Positions 32,320 through 39,904 of a stretch of 40,397 bases of DNA are shown here, in pieces. This stretch comes from Candidatus Pacearchaeota archaeon (GTDB taxonomy: Archaea; Nanobdellota; Nanobdellia; Pacearchaeales; GW2011-AR1). Location: positions 1 through 40,397 of the forward strand of contig JACPLR010000013.1 in the NCBI GenBank assembly GCA_016186425.1. Reading direction: 5' to 3'. Both the position numbers and the translations under genes were made by a program. Position 1 is the stretch's first letter; each line of letters begins with the position of its first letter. A model generated the notes under the pieces. It saw only the letters and a list, made by a program, of their open reading frames with translations, searched no databases and had not been told where the DNA came from.

Positions 32320-33558
32320 TCAACCCTTTTTTCTGATTATCACAAGGCTGCCTAAAAACAATAAAGCCGTGGATATAAGCATCCCGATAGATAAATTCAA
32401 TAAACTGCCCCGCATAAAAAATAGCAAAATTGCTTGTATTAAAATAAACGTCAACATATAGTGCGTTGGAATTTTCTTATTTATAGACAAACCATAAATA
32501 AGCACAAGATTGGAGAGGGAGATAAAAGAGAAGGCAATGCCAATATTAAGCAAAATATTGCTTGCATACAAATATTGCTCCCCAAAGAGAAGTGAGATGA
32601 TTGTTTCTGGAAATAATGCCAGGGCGAGCAAAGATATTATACAAATTCCGGAAACAATAATAAGCGATTTATAGAATATTGATTTAGTTTTCTTTCCATC
32701 GCCATTTCCCTCGAATTCTTCAGAGCTTAGAGGAAACATTGCTTTGCTTATTGATAAAGTTCCGAAAAATATCATTTTTCCTATAAGGTTCGCAACCGCG
32801 TACTGCCCTGCAATTTCTGGAGGGAAGAATTTTTTTGCAATAATCACATCAACACTCTGCATAAGAAGAATTGCAAGCAGGACAAATAATACAGGCCAGC
32901 TATACTTATAAATTCCATGAAAGTCCGAATATTCCTTATTTTTATTTAAAATAGTTTTTAAAGGCACCAGTGAAAAAACAAGCGCAATTAGGCTTCCGAG
33001 AATTATACTCAAAACTGCTCCATACACCTTAAGGCCTAAAAAGACAAACCCTATGGCTAAAATAACTTTTATTGATGAATCAATAACCATATTAGTGCCG
33101 AGAGCTTTAAATTTTTTTAATCCCTGCATTAAGCCCCTTGTTACAGGTATTGTAAAAAACATAAAAAGCATTAATCCGGAAAGTGTAACAAGCCAGAAAG
33201 AAATATCTAAAGTATATGAGAAAACAAAAAATATCGGCAGAAAAATTAAAAATAAGATCGTAGCTGCAATGAACCCCCTCTTAAGGGATTTAATCAGCAA
33301 TAATTTTATTTTTCCATACTCATTTTTAACTTTTAGTTTTGAGGTGTATTTTGAAATAATAGTTTGTATGCTGTCAGCTGGCACAGCCATAAAATAAAAC
33401 AAAGCCATTATTACTGCAAATACTCCATACTCTGCCGGCCCGAGCATCCTTGCCATCAAGAACTGAAAAATAAAGTTAAGAAAATTAAATATACTAAATG
33501 TAACAAATAATATGATGCTACCTTTTACTAACTCGCTAGAGGTTATTTTTTTAATCAT
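32320..33558 (-). CDS. Wzx-like polysaccharide flippase (MOP superfamily)
   Basis: This 412-aa integral membrane protein has about 12 hydrophobic segments and the opening FNFLNFIFQFLMARMLGPAEY, the MOP/PST family marker (LGPxEYG). Members flip lipid-linked oligosaccharides across the cytoplasmic membrane. The length is slightly short of the usual 430-480. It ends 1 nt from the AglH-like gene start side and is in the same minus-strand run, so the initiating transferase, flippase and GT2 genes form one assembly unit. Lipid-linked glycan transfer to the AglB active site outside would follow. No soluble domain is seen. Confidence 0.88.
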   Translation of the reverse strand: MIKKITSSELVKGSIILFVTFSIFNFLNFIFQFLMARMLGPAEYGVFAVIMALFYFMAVPADSIQTIISKYTSKLKVKNEYGKIKLLLIKSLKRGFIAATILFLIFLPIFFVFSYTLDISFWLVTLSGLMLFMFFTIPVTRGLMQGLKKFKALGTNMVIDSSIKVILAIGFVFLGLKVYGAVLSIILGSLIALVFSLVPLKTILNKNKEYSDFHGIYKYSWPVLFVLLAILLMQSVDVIIAKKFFPPEIAGQYAVANLIGKMIFFGTLSISKAMFPLSSEEFEGNGDGKKTKSIFYKSLIIVSGICIISLLALALFPETIISLLFGEQYLYASNILLNIGIAFSFISLSNLVLIYGLSINKKIPTHYMLTFILIQAILLFFMRGSLLNLSIGMLISTALLFLGSLVIIRKKG

Positions 33559-33559
33559 A

Positions 33560-34564
33560 TTAAGTTATTATTAAAATAAATCCAAGCATAATTACTATAA
33601 TTTGGATGGCATATAATAATAAAACAACCTCCCACTCATATGCTTTTCCGCTTTTTTTTGTTTTTTCCAGAATTCTTATTGCCAAATGCTCTAAACCATA
33701 AATTTTATCATATTTATTTTTTATAGAACCATCTTTTTGCGCAACTCCAAAAGACTCTTTCTTTAATTTTCCTCTTAATTTTAATCCAACTTCCAAAATA
33801 TATGGAATGAAAATAAAAATGGCAAATAACTCATAATTTCCAAGTATTGCCATTATTGCAATTAAAGCTCCGACAGAATATGTCATTACATCCCCCGGAA
33901 ATACTTTTGCAGGATATTTATTATAATATAAAAAAGCTATTAAAGAAGCAATCATGCATAATGCAATTAAGCTTAGCCATGTTGTGCCCGTTGCAGCAGA
34001 GATAATTGCTAAAGCAGCCAATAGAAGAATTCCTTGGCCAGCTTCTAATCCGTTATATCCTGCTAGAGTATTAAAACTGAATGAAGCTCCGATAATTCCT
34101 ATAGGAATTAATATTAACGGGTAGATAAGCCCGATGCTTATTTTTCCGACAAATGGCAAATAAATTGTAGGCGTTCCAGCATTAACAACTATTAGTGGTA
34201 TAGAAGCAAACAATACAAGCCATATTCTTGTTTTCTTGCCAAGCCCTATTTTCCATCCGAGAATATCATCAATCATGCCTATAAATGAAACAAGCAAAAT
34301 TGTGCTTAAAAGCGAGAATATTTCAATTAAATTATCTGATGATTTAAAATAAAAAGTTTTGATTGCAACATATATTAAAACTCCGAGGATAAATCCAAAT
34401 ATAACTGTAATTCCCCCAGCTTCAGCCACAATTTCTTTAGAGGATTTATTTACATCCTTTCCAACTAATCCGGCGTTTTTTGCTCTTTTTATCCATGCCG
34501 GAATTATTAAAAAAGTTGCCAAAAAAGATACCAAAATTGATGACATCAGCAATATTTCTACCAT
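33560..34564 (-). CDS. Polyprenyl-phosphate sugar-1-phosphate transferase (AglH/Alg7-like)
   Basis: This 334-aa membrane protein belongs to the MraY/WecA/Alg7 superfamily, with ~9-10 hydrophobic segments. The DD motif GMIDDILGW is at 96-104, with FNTLAGYNGLEAGQG (~164-178), equivalent to the NxxDGxDGLA block but in the Alg7/AglH form NxxxGxNGLE. FPGDVMTYSVG (~217-227) is the metal-binding GD. A C-terminal HLAI segment near RILEKTK is equivalent to the HxH loop. The enzyme starts the lipid-linked glycan by transferring a (probable) HexNAc-1-P to the carrier. A TATA-like TTTTAAAA is centred ~25 nt before the ATG and overlaps the hairpin at 34588-34613. Confidence 0.9.
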   Translation of the reverse strand: MVEILLMSSILVSFLATFLIIPAWIKRAKNAGLVGKDVNKSSKEIVAEAGGITVIFGFILGVLIYVAIKTFYFKSSDNLIEIFSLLSTILLVSFIGMIDDILGWKIGLGKKTRIWLVLFASIPLIVVNAGTPTIYLPFVGKISIGLIYPLILIPIGIIGASFSFNTLAGYNGLEAGQGILLLAALAIISAATGTTWLSLIALCMIASLIAFLYYNKYPAKVFPGDVMTYSVGALIAIMAILGNYELFAIFIFIPYILEVGLKLRGKLKKESFGVAQKDGSIKNKYDKIYGLEHLAIRILEKTKKSGKAYEWEVVLLLYAIQIIVIMLGFILIIT

Positions 34565-34587
34565 AATTCTACATGTTTCGTGGTTTT

Positions 34588-34613
34588 AAAAAACTTCTTA
34601 AAACAAGTTTTTT
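34588..34613 (-). terminator. Hairpin after the 34663 gene, overlapping the next promoter
   Basis: AAAAAACTT and AAGTTTTTT (9-bp perfect stem, 8-nt loop) follow a U-rich tract (minus strand) at about 34614-34661 directly after the stop of the frameshifted surface-protein gene. The distal arm overlaps the TATA-like element of the AglH-like gene. The U-rich tract and hairpin together are typical of archaeal termination. Confidence 0.5.
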
Positions 34614-34662
34614 AGAATATTAAGATAAATGAAAAAAGAAATAAAGAAAAATAAAAAAATAA

Positions 34663-35221
34663 CTAATAGGTTCTATACACATTACCTGTAGGATTACGAT
34701 AGCAAGGAGAACTACTTAATGCAGGTTCTGTTAGTTCACAAGTAAATGTAAGAGGACTTACAAGAGGGTTAACTTTACAAAAAACAGTACGTGCATTAGA
34801 AGTATAGAAACATATTCCCTCTGTTTTAATTGCTGTAGCACGAACGCTATTATTTATTTCTATAGTGTCTTTATTAATCATATTTGCGTAACCTGATATA
34901 GTACTTGGAACTAATAGATTGTCTCTTGACTTTATTCTTGAAATCTCTAAATCTCCATTAATTTTCACACCCTTTGGAGCTCCAGAATTAATTTCTAAAT
35001 AATCTGTACCAGAATCTATAATTTTAGATCTAAAGAGCTCTAATGCAGTTGGTCCATCTTTATCTCCAATAAAACAGAAAGTTCCAGTACTGGTATCGGC
35101 CTAAACTAACTCCCCCAATGCCCATCACAATATAACCTAACAGAATTATATTCAAGATAGCCAGAATAATAAAACCCCATAGCAGCCACTTGTTATTATT
35201 TGCCATAATTATTTTTGTCAT
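34663..35221 (-). pseudogene. Frameshifted surface protein, paralogue of the right-edge gene
   Basis: The ATG at 35221 opens MTKIIMANNNKWLLWGFII, whose hydrophobic stretch (residues ~12-35) is an N-terminal membrane anchor or signal, then GIGGVSLG. At about 35100 the frame shifts: the next bases belong to another frame that continues, after a stop in that frame at ~35103, as TDTSTGTFCFIGDKD and ends at 34663. Comparison with the gene at 39905 shows that ~26 nt (encoding PSGPASYCT-like residues) are missing here, explaining the shift. The predicted product would stop after ~53 aa. The C-terminal part has several Cys (GICFYTS, VFCKV, FTCELT, SPCYRN). It is either a pseudogene or an off-state or donor cassette. 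Confidence 0.7.
34948..35099 (-). repeat. Duplicated coding block, left copy
   Basis: 148 of 152 bases match 40208-40359, with 121 consecutive identical bases (34979-35099). The four differences, all in 34966-34977, fall at third codon positions and are synonymous. The two copies are in the same orientation, 5,260 bp apart, and flank aglB. Confidence 0.9.
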
Positions 35222-35404
35222 CACACCCCCTTTCAATCATTATTAAATGTAAATTCCAATTAGGAATTTTAGAATTTAATGGAATGATATATATATATCT
35301 TTTGGTTTATTTTTCTTAAGATTTTACAAGCGATTAACAATTGTTAAGGGGAATATAATAACAGAATAATATTAAAAATAAATAAAAGTTGATTAAAAAA
35401 CTAG

Positions 35405-35500
35405 TTAGGTTTTTTTGATATTTCAAGAATGTTTTTGAATCAATTCAATAAATAAATTTTCATTTTAGAAAATTTATGCCTGATTTAACATTGTTCCATA
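35405..35500 (+). repeat. Dispersed 3'-end repeat, partial copy H
   Basis: A diverged partial copy: TTCAAGAATGTTTTTGAATC (TTCAA/TTGAA stem) and a perfect 10-bp stem at 35452-35477 (ATAAATTTTC, 6-nt loop, GAAAATTTAT), changed on both arms relative to copies D and E, then GCCTGATTTAAC. It lies directly before copy G. Confidence 0.55.
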
Positions 35501-35549
35501 ATATTGGATGTATTATATATTATATTTTGGTATCTAATTTATAGAATAT

Positions 35550-35765
35550 GCCTTATAATTGATTAGGTAAAACCACTAGTTCTAGCTGATAAAGCATGAA
35601 AAAATAGGATTATATTCAAAAATTATTCTTGAATCCTTACAATACTAAATTTCTTTTTAAGGAGAGTTCATAAAGAGAACCTTGGTTCTTTTTATTATTT
35701 AAAATAATCTATAATTGTTTAAATTAAGCTTTTAAACATTAATGAAGTGATTTTAATTTGTCTTT
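35550..35765 (+). repeat. Dispersed 3'-end repeat, copy G
   Basis: It starts ACCACTAGTTCTAGCTGATA (nearly identical to copy F), then TTCAAAAATTATTCTTGAAT, CCTTACAATACTAAATTTC, a degraded second stem, an AGAACC-TT-GGTTCT hairpin at 35676-35689 followed by T5, and the tail CTATAATTGTTTAAATTAAG, AATGAAGTGATTTTAA. The tail is shared with copies C and F; the AGAACC hairpin with B. Confidence 0.75.
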
Positions 35766-35794
35766 ATTATTTAATTCAATAACAAAAGAAAAAT

Positions 35795-38575
35795 TTATCT
35801 CGGCTTTCTTACCGCGTCATTAGGGAAGTTTGTTTCAAGGTATGACTGATTAATTTTTACATTTGGAGGATAATTTATCTCCCATATCTTAATCGGCGCT
35901 AAAAACTGGCCTTGATAATATGCAAAATCATTTACTGGAAACCCTTGCCTTCTTAAATCAGCAGTTATAAAGCTTGGCTCATTATGAACCAGCTTGAAAT
36001 TTCCTTCTTCCCCGAATAAATATTTTCTCACAAGAAGCGAATTTACAGTTCTTTTGCTCAGGTAAATTCCAGCCCCATAATCTAATTTCTGTGGAGGATT
36101 TATAACCTCAACTAAAAAGAAACCTGCTTCTATTCCAGATTTAAAATCATGTAATTTATTGTTATAATATAAATATCTCATTGGAACCTGTGTTTGCTGC
36201 CCGTTATTCTGGACAATAATCGCTTTTGGCTGCAAAAACTCTTTTGAGTTATTATTTGATATTTCTTCAATTATTATTGCCCCAATGCCGGAACTTTCCG
36301 CTAAAAATCTTATTTCAGTGTTATTATCTTTCCATATTATATCTTCATCTAATCCACTTCCTCCAACATAGGCATACAGCGTTCCTTGAGAAGTTTCTTT
36401 TGTAGATCTCGGATCTAATGAAAACGTAGGCATATAACTAAATCTGTCATAATTTTCATCAGCTCCAATACTGCTGAATGCGGAATATTTTCCAATATCT
36501 GTAGAGTCTATTAGTAAATGTGTTGCATTATGTGTATAAAGAAAATTTAAAGCAGTGGCATCATCAGGTGTTGTCAGAACATATCTTCCCATTAAATGAT
36601 CCCAGTAGGTATATAAGTTACCTCCGTCTAATACAGTTGCTCTTCTGCCAATGCTTTGCAGCCAGTATCCGTAATCCCACCAATGGGCAAATACTGCATT
36701 TTCTTGAGTATTATCTCTAACCCAAGCCATTGCTTTTTGCCACTGCCACTGATATATTCCAGGATAAAATCCATTTGCCTGAGCCATACTTTCTTTATAA
36801 AAAGCATTAGCCGTATACATTGACAAAAGAATAATAATTATTACTAAAATCCAAAGAACATTTTTTATAACCTTATCTTTATATTGGCTAGCAATAAAAA
36901 ACATGGAAACAATAAAATAGCCCGCTAAAATGCTTGCTGGAGGGACAACAACCATTACAAATCTTACCCCGCTTCTTGCAGCAAGAATAGAGACAAAAAA
37001 TAATGTAAAAACAATTATATATCCAAAATCTATTTTTAATGGATCTTTTTTATTTTCCTTATTATATTTGTATAGTATGTAAATTGAGCTTCCAATGAAG
37101 ATAGCCATTCCGCCAAAATAAATCATTAAACTAGTTGAGCTAAGGCCGTTTAACTGGCTATTTGGAGCATATTTGCTGAATATTAATCCAATCATAGCAA
37201 AAGTATAAGTCGCTGTCAAAAGTATTTTATCTTTTTTCTCAAATTTTTTATTTATGTTATAGAAAAGAATAATTGAACCTATAAAAAATAAAGAGAAAAA
37301 TAATGGTGGAGTATTTATATTTTGACCAAATAAAGAAAAGCCGTTTGGGCCAAAACTTCCCTTCCACTCTTCTATGTAAGAAGGCTGCTTGTTTTCAGCA
37401 ACAGTCATTGAGAACCGGTCTATTGCAAGAGGGCGTATAAAAGAATCCATTAAGTTATCTAATTTGCTAGGGATAAATTTGACCCCAAGAATTGGGAGAG
37501 ATGCAAGTATAAGAATAACAAAAACAAATATAATTGATATAATCTCGCCAGAAATATGATACTTTTCATTTAATATCTTGCAGGCTTTAATATTTTTTAT
37601 TTTCGGGTAGGCAAATAAGTGAAATAAAATGAAAAACAACGAGGCAAATACAGGTATTGTAAATGTAGAAGTTAAAAAATTTATTATATGTGTTTGCGCT
37701 GAAAATTGCGGGCTAAAAATTATTGTTGAGACCAAAAAAATAAAAATCCATATTGAGTAAGCTAACAACTCTCTTTTTCTGATATTTCCTAAAGCAAATG
37801 CTACGAATACTGACAATCCCATTATGAGATAAACAAATGTCGCACCTCCCCAAGTGTAAGATAAGGCAACTGTAGCCAATCCAGCAAGTAGACTATAAAT
37901 TACTAAGGATTTATAATTTTTTGATTTAAAAGAGCATATAAAGAAATAAAAAGATAAAAAGATAAATAAAAATCCAGCAGACTCTTTTTCAGGTATTCCA
38001 GCAATTGTTCTAGGCAGTATAGAAGGTATAATTGCGAGGAATAAAGTGGAGATTAATGCAATCATGTTTGGAATATTTTTATTCTCAAAATTATCATAGA
38101 AAATTTTTCTTACAAGGAAGAAGAAAGCAATACAAGTTAGCGCAAACATGAATACTGGAAAAATTATGGCTGAATATGTTATACTAGGTTCGTTTGAAAA
38201 TATTGAAAATCCCTTATGGAACCAGGCAATTAAATAAGATAGAAATTTTTTTTCTAACCCTGTATCATGCCCGAGTGGCACATACCTCATTTTATCTATC
38301 ATGAATAATTTTCCATGCTCTACAATATACTCTGCCCACCTTAAGAATAAAAATGGATCTAAATCAGGCCCAAGTGTCCAAGTGCCTGTTGATATATCTT
38401 TCAATCTTGGAATATTTCTTGTTCTTATATAAACCGAAATGTAAACAATTGCTGCAAGAATAATATAATAAATCCATTCCTTGCCCTTGAGCAATTTAGC
38501 AATTTTATCCTTTCTTATTTCAATTACTTCATCTACTTTTTTTTCTTCACTTTCGGAATTTTCATTTTCTTCCAT
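35795..38575 (-). CDS. aglB: Oligosaccharyltransferase AglB/STT3
   Basis: This 926-aa membrane enzyme transfers the lipid-linked glycan to Asn of exported proteins. About 13 hydrophobic segments span residues ~30-590, followed by a C-terminal outer domain. The first outer loop carries the metal-binding LGPDLDPFLFLRW (DxD type, ~68-79). The acceptor-binding HWWDYGYWLQSIGRR is at ~630, the WWDYG signature of the STT3 family, followed by TVLDGGN. TAGIPEKESAGF is consistent with the second acidic EL1-type site. The N-terminal ~25 residues are highly charged (ENENSESEEKKVDE). Length fits archaeal AglB. It is preceded, 39 nt upstream, by a 49-aa zinc-ribbon gene, probably in the same unit. All key motifs are intact. 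Confidence 0.95.
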   Translation of the reverse strand: MEENENSESEEKKVDEVIEIRKDKIAKLLKGKEWIYYIILAAIVYISVYIRTRNIPRLKDISTGTWTLGPDLDPFLFLRWAEYIVEHGKLFMIDKMRYVPLGHDTGLEKKFLSYLIAWFHKGFSIFSNEPSITYSAIIFPVFMFALTCIAFFFLVRKIFYDNFENKNIPNMIALISTLFLAIIPSILPRTIAGIPEKESAGFLFIFLSFYFFICSFKSKNYKSLVIYSLLAGLATVALSYTWGGATFVYLIMGLSVFVAFALGNIRKRELLAYSIWIFIFLVSTIIFSPQFSAQTHIINFLTSTFTIPVFASLFFILFHLFAYPKIKNIKACKILNEKYHISGEIISIIFVFVILILASLPILGVKFIPSKLDNLMDSFIRPLAIDRFSMTVAENKQPSYIEEWKGSFGPNGFSLFGQNINTPPLFFSLFFIGSIILFYNINKKFEKKDKILLTATYTFAMIGLIFSKYAPNSQLNGLSSTSLMIYFGGMAIFIGSSIYILYKYNKENKKDPLKIDFGYIIVFTLFFVSILAARSGVRFVMVVVPPASILAGYFIVSMFFIASQYKDKVIKNVLWILVIIIILLSMYTANAFYKESMAQANGFYPGIYQWQWQKAMAWVRDNTQENAVFAHWWDYGYWLQSIGRRATVLDGGNLYTYWDHLMGRYVLTTPDDATALNFLYTHNATHLLIDSTDIGKYSAFSSIGADENYDRFSYMPTFSLDPRSTKETSQGTLYAYVGGSGLDEDIIWKDNNTEIRFLAESSGIGAIIIEEISNNNSKEFLQPKAIIVQNNGQQTQVPMRYLYYNNKLHDFKSGIEAGFFLVEVINPPQKLDYGAGIYLSKRTVNSLLVRKYLFGEEGNFKLVHNEPSFITADLRRQGFPVNDFAYYQGQFLAPIKIWEINYPPNVKINQSYLETNFPNDAVRKPR

Positions 38576-38614
38576 ATAAAAAGCACCTACAGTTCTTCTT
38601 ATGACATCTCCCTT

Positions 38615-38764
38615 TTAGTTGCTTTCTTCCAAAAGATCTTGAGCTGTCTGTTCTCTTAAAACAGATTCTCTCTCCCCACAATTTGGACACGATCTTGGAA
38701 GCTTATTGCTTTCAAGTTGCATGTTAAACTGATAGTTGCATCTTTTGCATCTAAAATTTGTCAT
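38615..38764 (-). CDS. Small zinc-ribbon protein (49 aa)
   Basis: A short ORF: MTNFRCKRCNYQFN, then RSCPNCGERESVLREQ, a CxxC...CxxCG zinc ribbon (Cys at 6, 9, 26, 29) with an acidic tail AQDLLEESN. The layout resembles FmdB-like or rubredoxin-like mini ribbons; no function is assigned. It ends 39 nt upstream of the aglB ATG on the same strand, so a shared transcript is likely. All four Cys are in place and the composition is coding-like. Confidence 0.65.
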   Translation of the reverse strand: MTNFRCKRCNYQFNMQLESNKLPRSCPNCGERESVLREQTAQDLLEESN

Positions 38765-38869
38765 TTTTATTCTTTTTTATTTAATTTTATCACCTTTTGT
38801 TATTAAAAGGTTCATTATTGATGGCAGGTAAAGTTCAAAGACGTTTTTAAATATTGTTACAAGTCATTT

Positions 38870-38953
38870 ATTCTATAATATAGATAATACGATTAAATGA
38901 GTGGCTTTATAGTGTAAATTAGGTAAAGATATAGTAGTGATTCAAGAATATTT
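38870..38953 (+). repeat. Dispersed 3'-end repeat, weak copy I
   Basis: A weak, partial copy next to the 3' end of the SpoIIM-family gene: TATAGTGTAAATTAGGTAAAG, GATTCAAGAATATTTTT. It lacks the second stem. It is supported by position as much as by sequence. The rest of 38765-38869 has only a 21-nt near-repeat TTAAAAGGTTCATTATTGAT (38803-) also seen once at 31481. Confidence 0.35.
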
Positions 38954-39808
38954 TTAAAATAATTTCGGAGTAATAAATACCTCCATTAATGCAGCCAGTA
39001 AAATTATAATTATTGCGCATATAATTAACAATAAAGAATCATGAAGTATATTCCAGAATTTATCTGTTCTGAATTCTTTTTTAATAATTGCAATTCCAAT
39101 TATCCCTCCTGCAAGCGTGCCTATAAAATAAGCAGCTATTTCAGGCAGGCCGTGAATCATGTATCTCGCCAAGCTCATGGGAAGGCTTGACAGGGTTGAT
39201 TTTGAGAATATTGCCATAGCTGCCGCGATAACGCTTGCATTCCAGGCAAGTATAAAAATACCTCCTGCCCCAAAAATAATAGAAAAGATAATTGTAAAAA
39301 TCAGGACATAAAGGTTATTTGTAAAAATTCCACCAAGTAGTTCAGTACTGGTTACTAATCCTGTAGCTCTTTTGTCTTTAACTCCGTATTGCGCTGCACA
39401 TCCATCGTAATTATTTGGATTGTTTATTGCACAGTATGTTTCTATCTGGGCTTTATAATTATCAGTAGAACCAAGAATAATGTATAATGATGAAAAAGCA
39501 ACTATAAATCCAAGGAACAGCCATAAAAATGCGTGAATTGCCTTTCCATGTTCTTTTAAAAGCCGGAAAGTGCTATCTATTTCAGCATCTTTTGACTCTT
39601 CCAGTTTAATTGTGTAGTATACAAATGGCATAGAGAACATTACTGCAAAAGTTACAATCAAAATTCCGGCATATTTTGCAAGAACAACATCTCCTGAAAA
39701 AATCCAGTTTACAAGGAGTACTGATAGGGCTGCATAAAAAAATCCAACAAAAAATAGTTCCCATGGTCTTCTTTCAGACCTTCTCGGGTTTAATATCATC
39801 TCTAGCAT
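38954..39808 (-). CDS. SpoIIM/DUF95-family membrane protein
   Basis: This 284-aa protein has 6 or so hydrophobic segments and the family hallmark in its second half: FILAWNASVIAAAMAIF (WNASV), MIHGLPEIAAYFIGTLAGG (HGxPEI) and a following IIGIAIIKKE. Archaeal SpoIIM-family proteins are poorly understood membrane proteins; bacterial members act in sporulation complexes, so the name is only structural. An outer loop (residues ~115-150) contains YCAINNPNNYDGCAAQYG with two Cys that could form a disulfide. The ATG at 39808 has a TTTAAATA box 26 nt upstream; that box overlaps a strong hairpin. Confidence 0.9.
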   Translation of the reverse strand: MLEMILNPRRSERRPWELFFVGFFYAALSVLLVNWIFSGDVVLAKYAGILIVTFAVMFSMPFVYYTIKLEESKDAEIDSTFRLLKEHGKAIHAFLWLFLGFIVAFSSLYIILGSTDNYKAQIETYCAINNPNNYDGCAAQYGVKDKRATGLVTSTELLGGIFTNNLYVLIFTIIFSIIFGAGGIFILAWNASVIAAAMAIFSKSTLSSLPMSLARYMIHGLPEIAAYFIGTLAGGIIGIAIIKKEFRTDKFWNILHDSLLLIICAIIIILLAALMEVFITPKLF

Positions 39809-39829
39809 GTTTAATGTAAAATTCCAATG

Positions 39830-39838
39830 TATTTAAAG
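39830..39838 (-). promoter_or_regulatory. TATA box for the SpoIIM-family gene
   Basis: CTTTAAATA on the minus strand is centred 26 nt before the ATG at 39808. It overlaps the hairpin at 39835-39860. Confidence 0.45.
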
Positions 39839-39860
39839 ATTTTTACACGTAAAAATCTTT
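39835..39860 (-). terminator. Hairpin and U-rich tract after the right-edge surface gene
   Basis: AAAGATTTTTAC and GTAAAAATCTTT (11-12 bp stem) lie ~45 nt after the stop at 39905, following a U-rich (minus strand) tract at about 39862-39903. This mirrors the arrangement after the related gene at 34663. Confidence 0.5.
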
Positions 39861-39904
39861 GATATAAAAAATTAAAAAGAAGAAGAAAAATAAATTAAAT
39901 AATT

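Larger units (their letters stand above)
35222..35794. other. Intergenic region with leader and two repeat copies
   Basis: About 570 bp with no ORF. Nearest the frameshifted gene (minus strand) there is a TATA stretch GATATATATATATC at 35286-35299, a leader of roughly 45 nt with the hairpin AAATTCC-AATTA-GGAATTT at 35251-35269, and a G-rich Shine-Dalgarno-like AGGGGGTG at 35224-35231 only 2 nt before the ATG at 35221. The rest holds repeat copies H and G. Confidence 0.55.

Noticed and set aside
34663-35221. A type IV pilin for the surface genes
   Set aside because: The N-terminal hydrophobic stretch is pilin-like, but I could not see a convincing class III signal cleavage site (G followed by an F/L and E5), and no prepilin peptidase or assembly gene is present.
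31481-38823. A 21-nt near-repeat, TTAAAAGGTTCATTAxTGATG, at 31481 and 38803
   Set aside because: One mismatch in 21 in a very AT-rich sequence, with no structure or matching neighbours; it may be chance.
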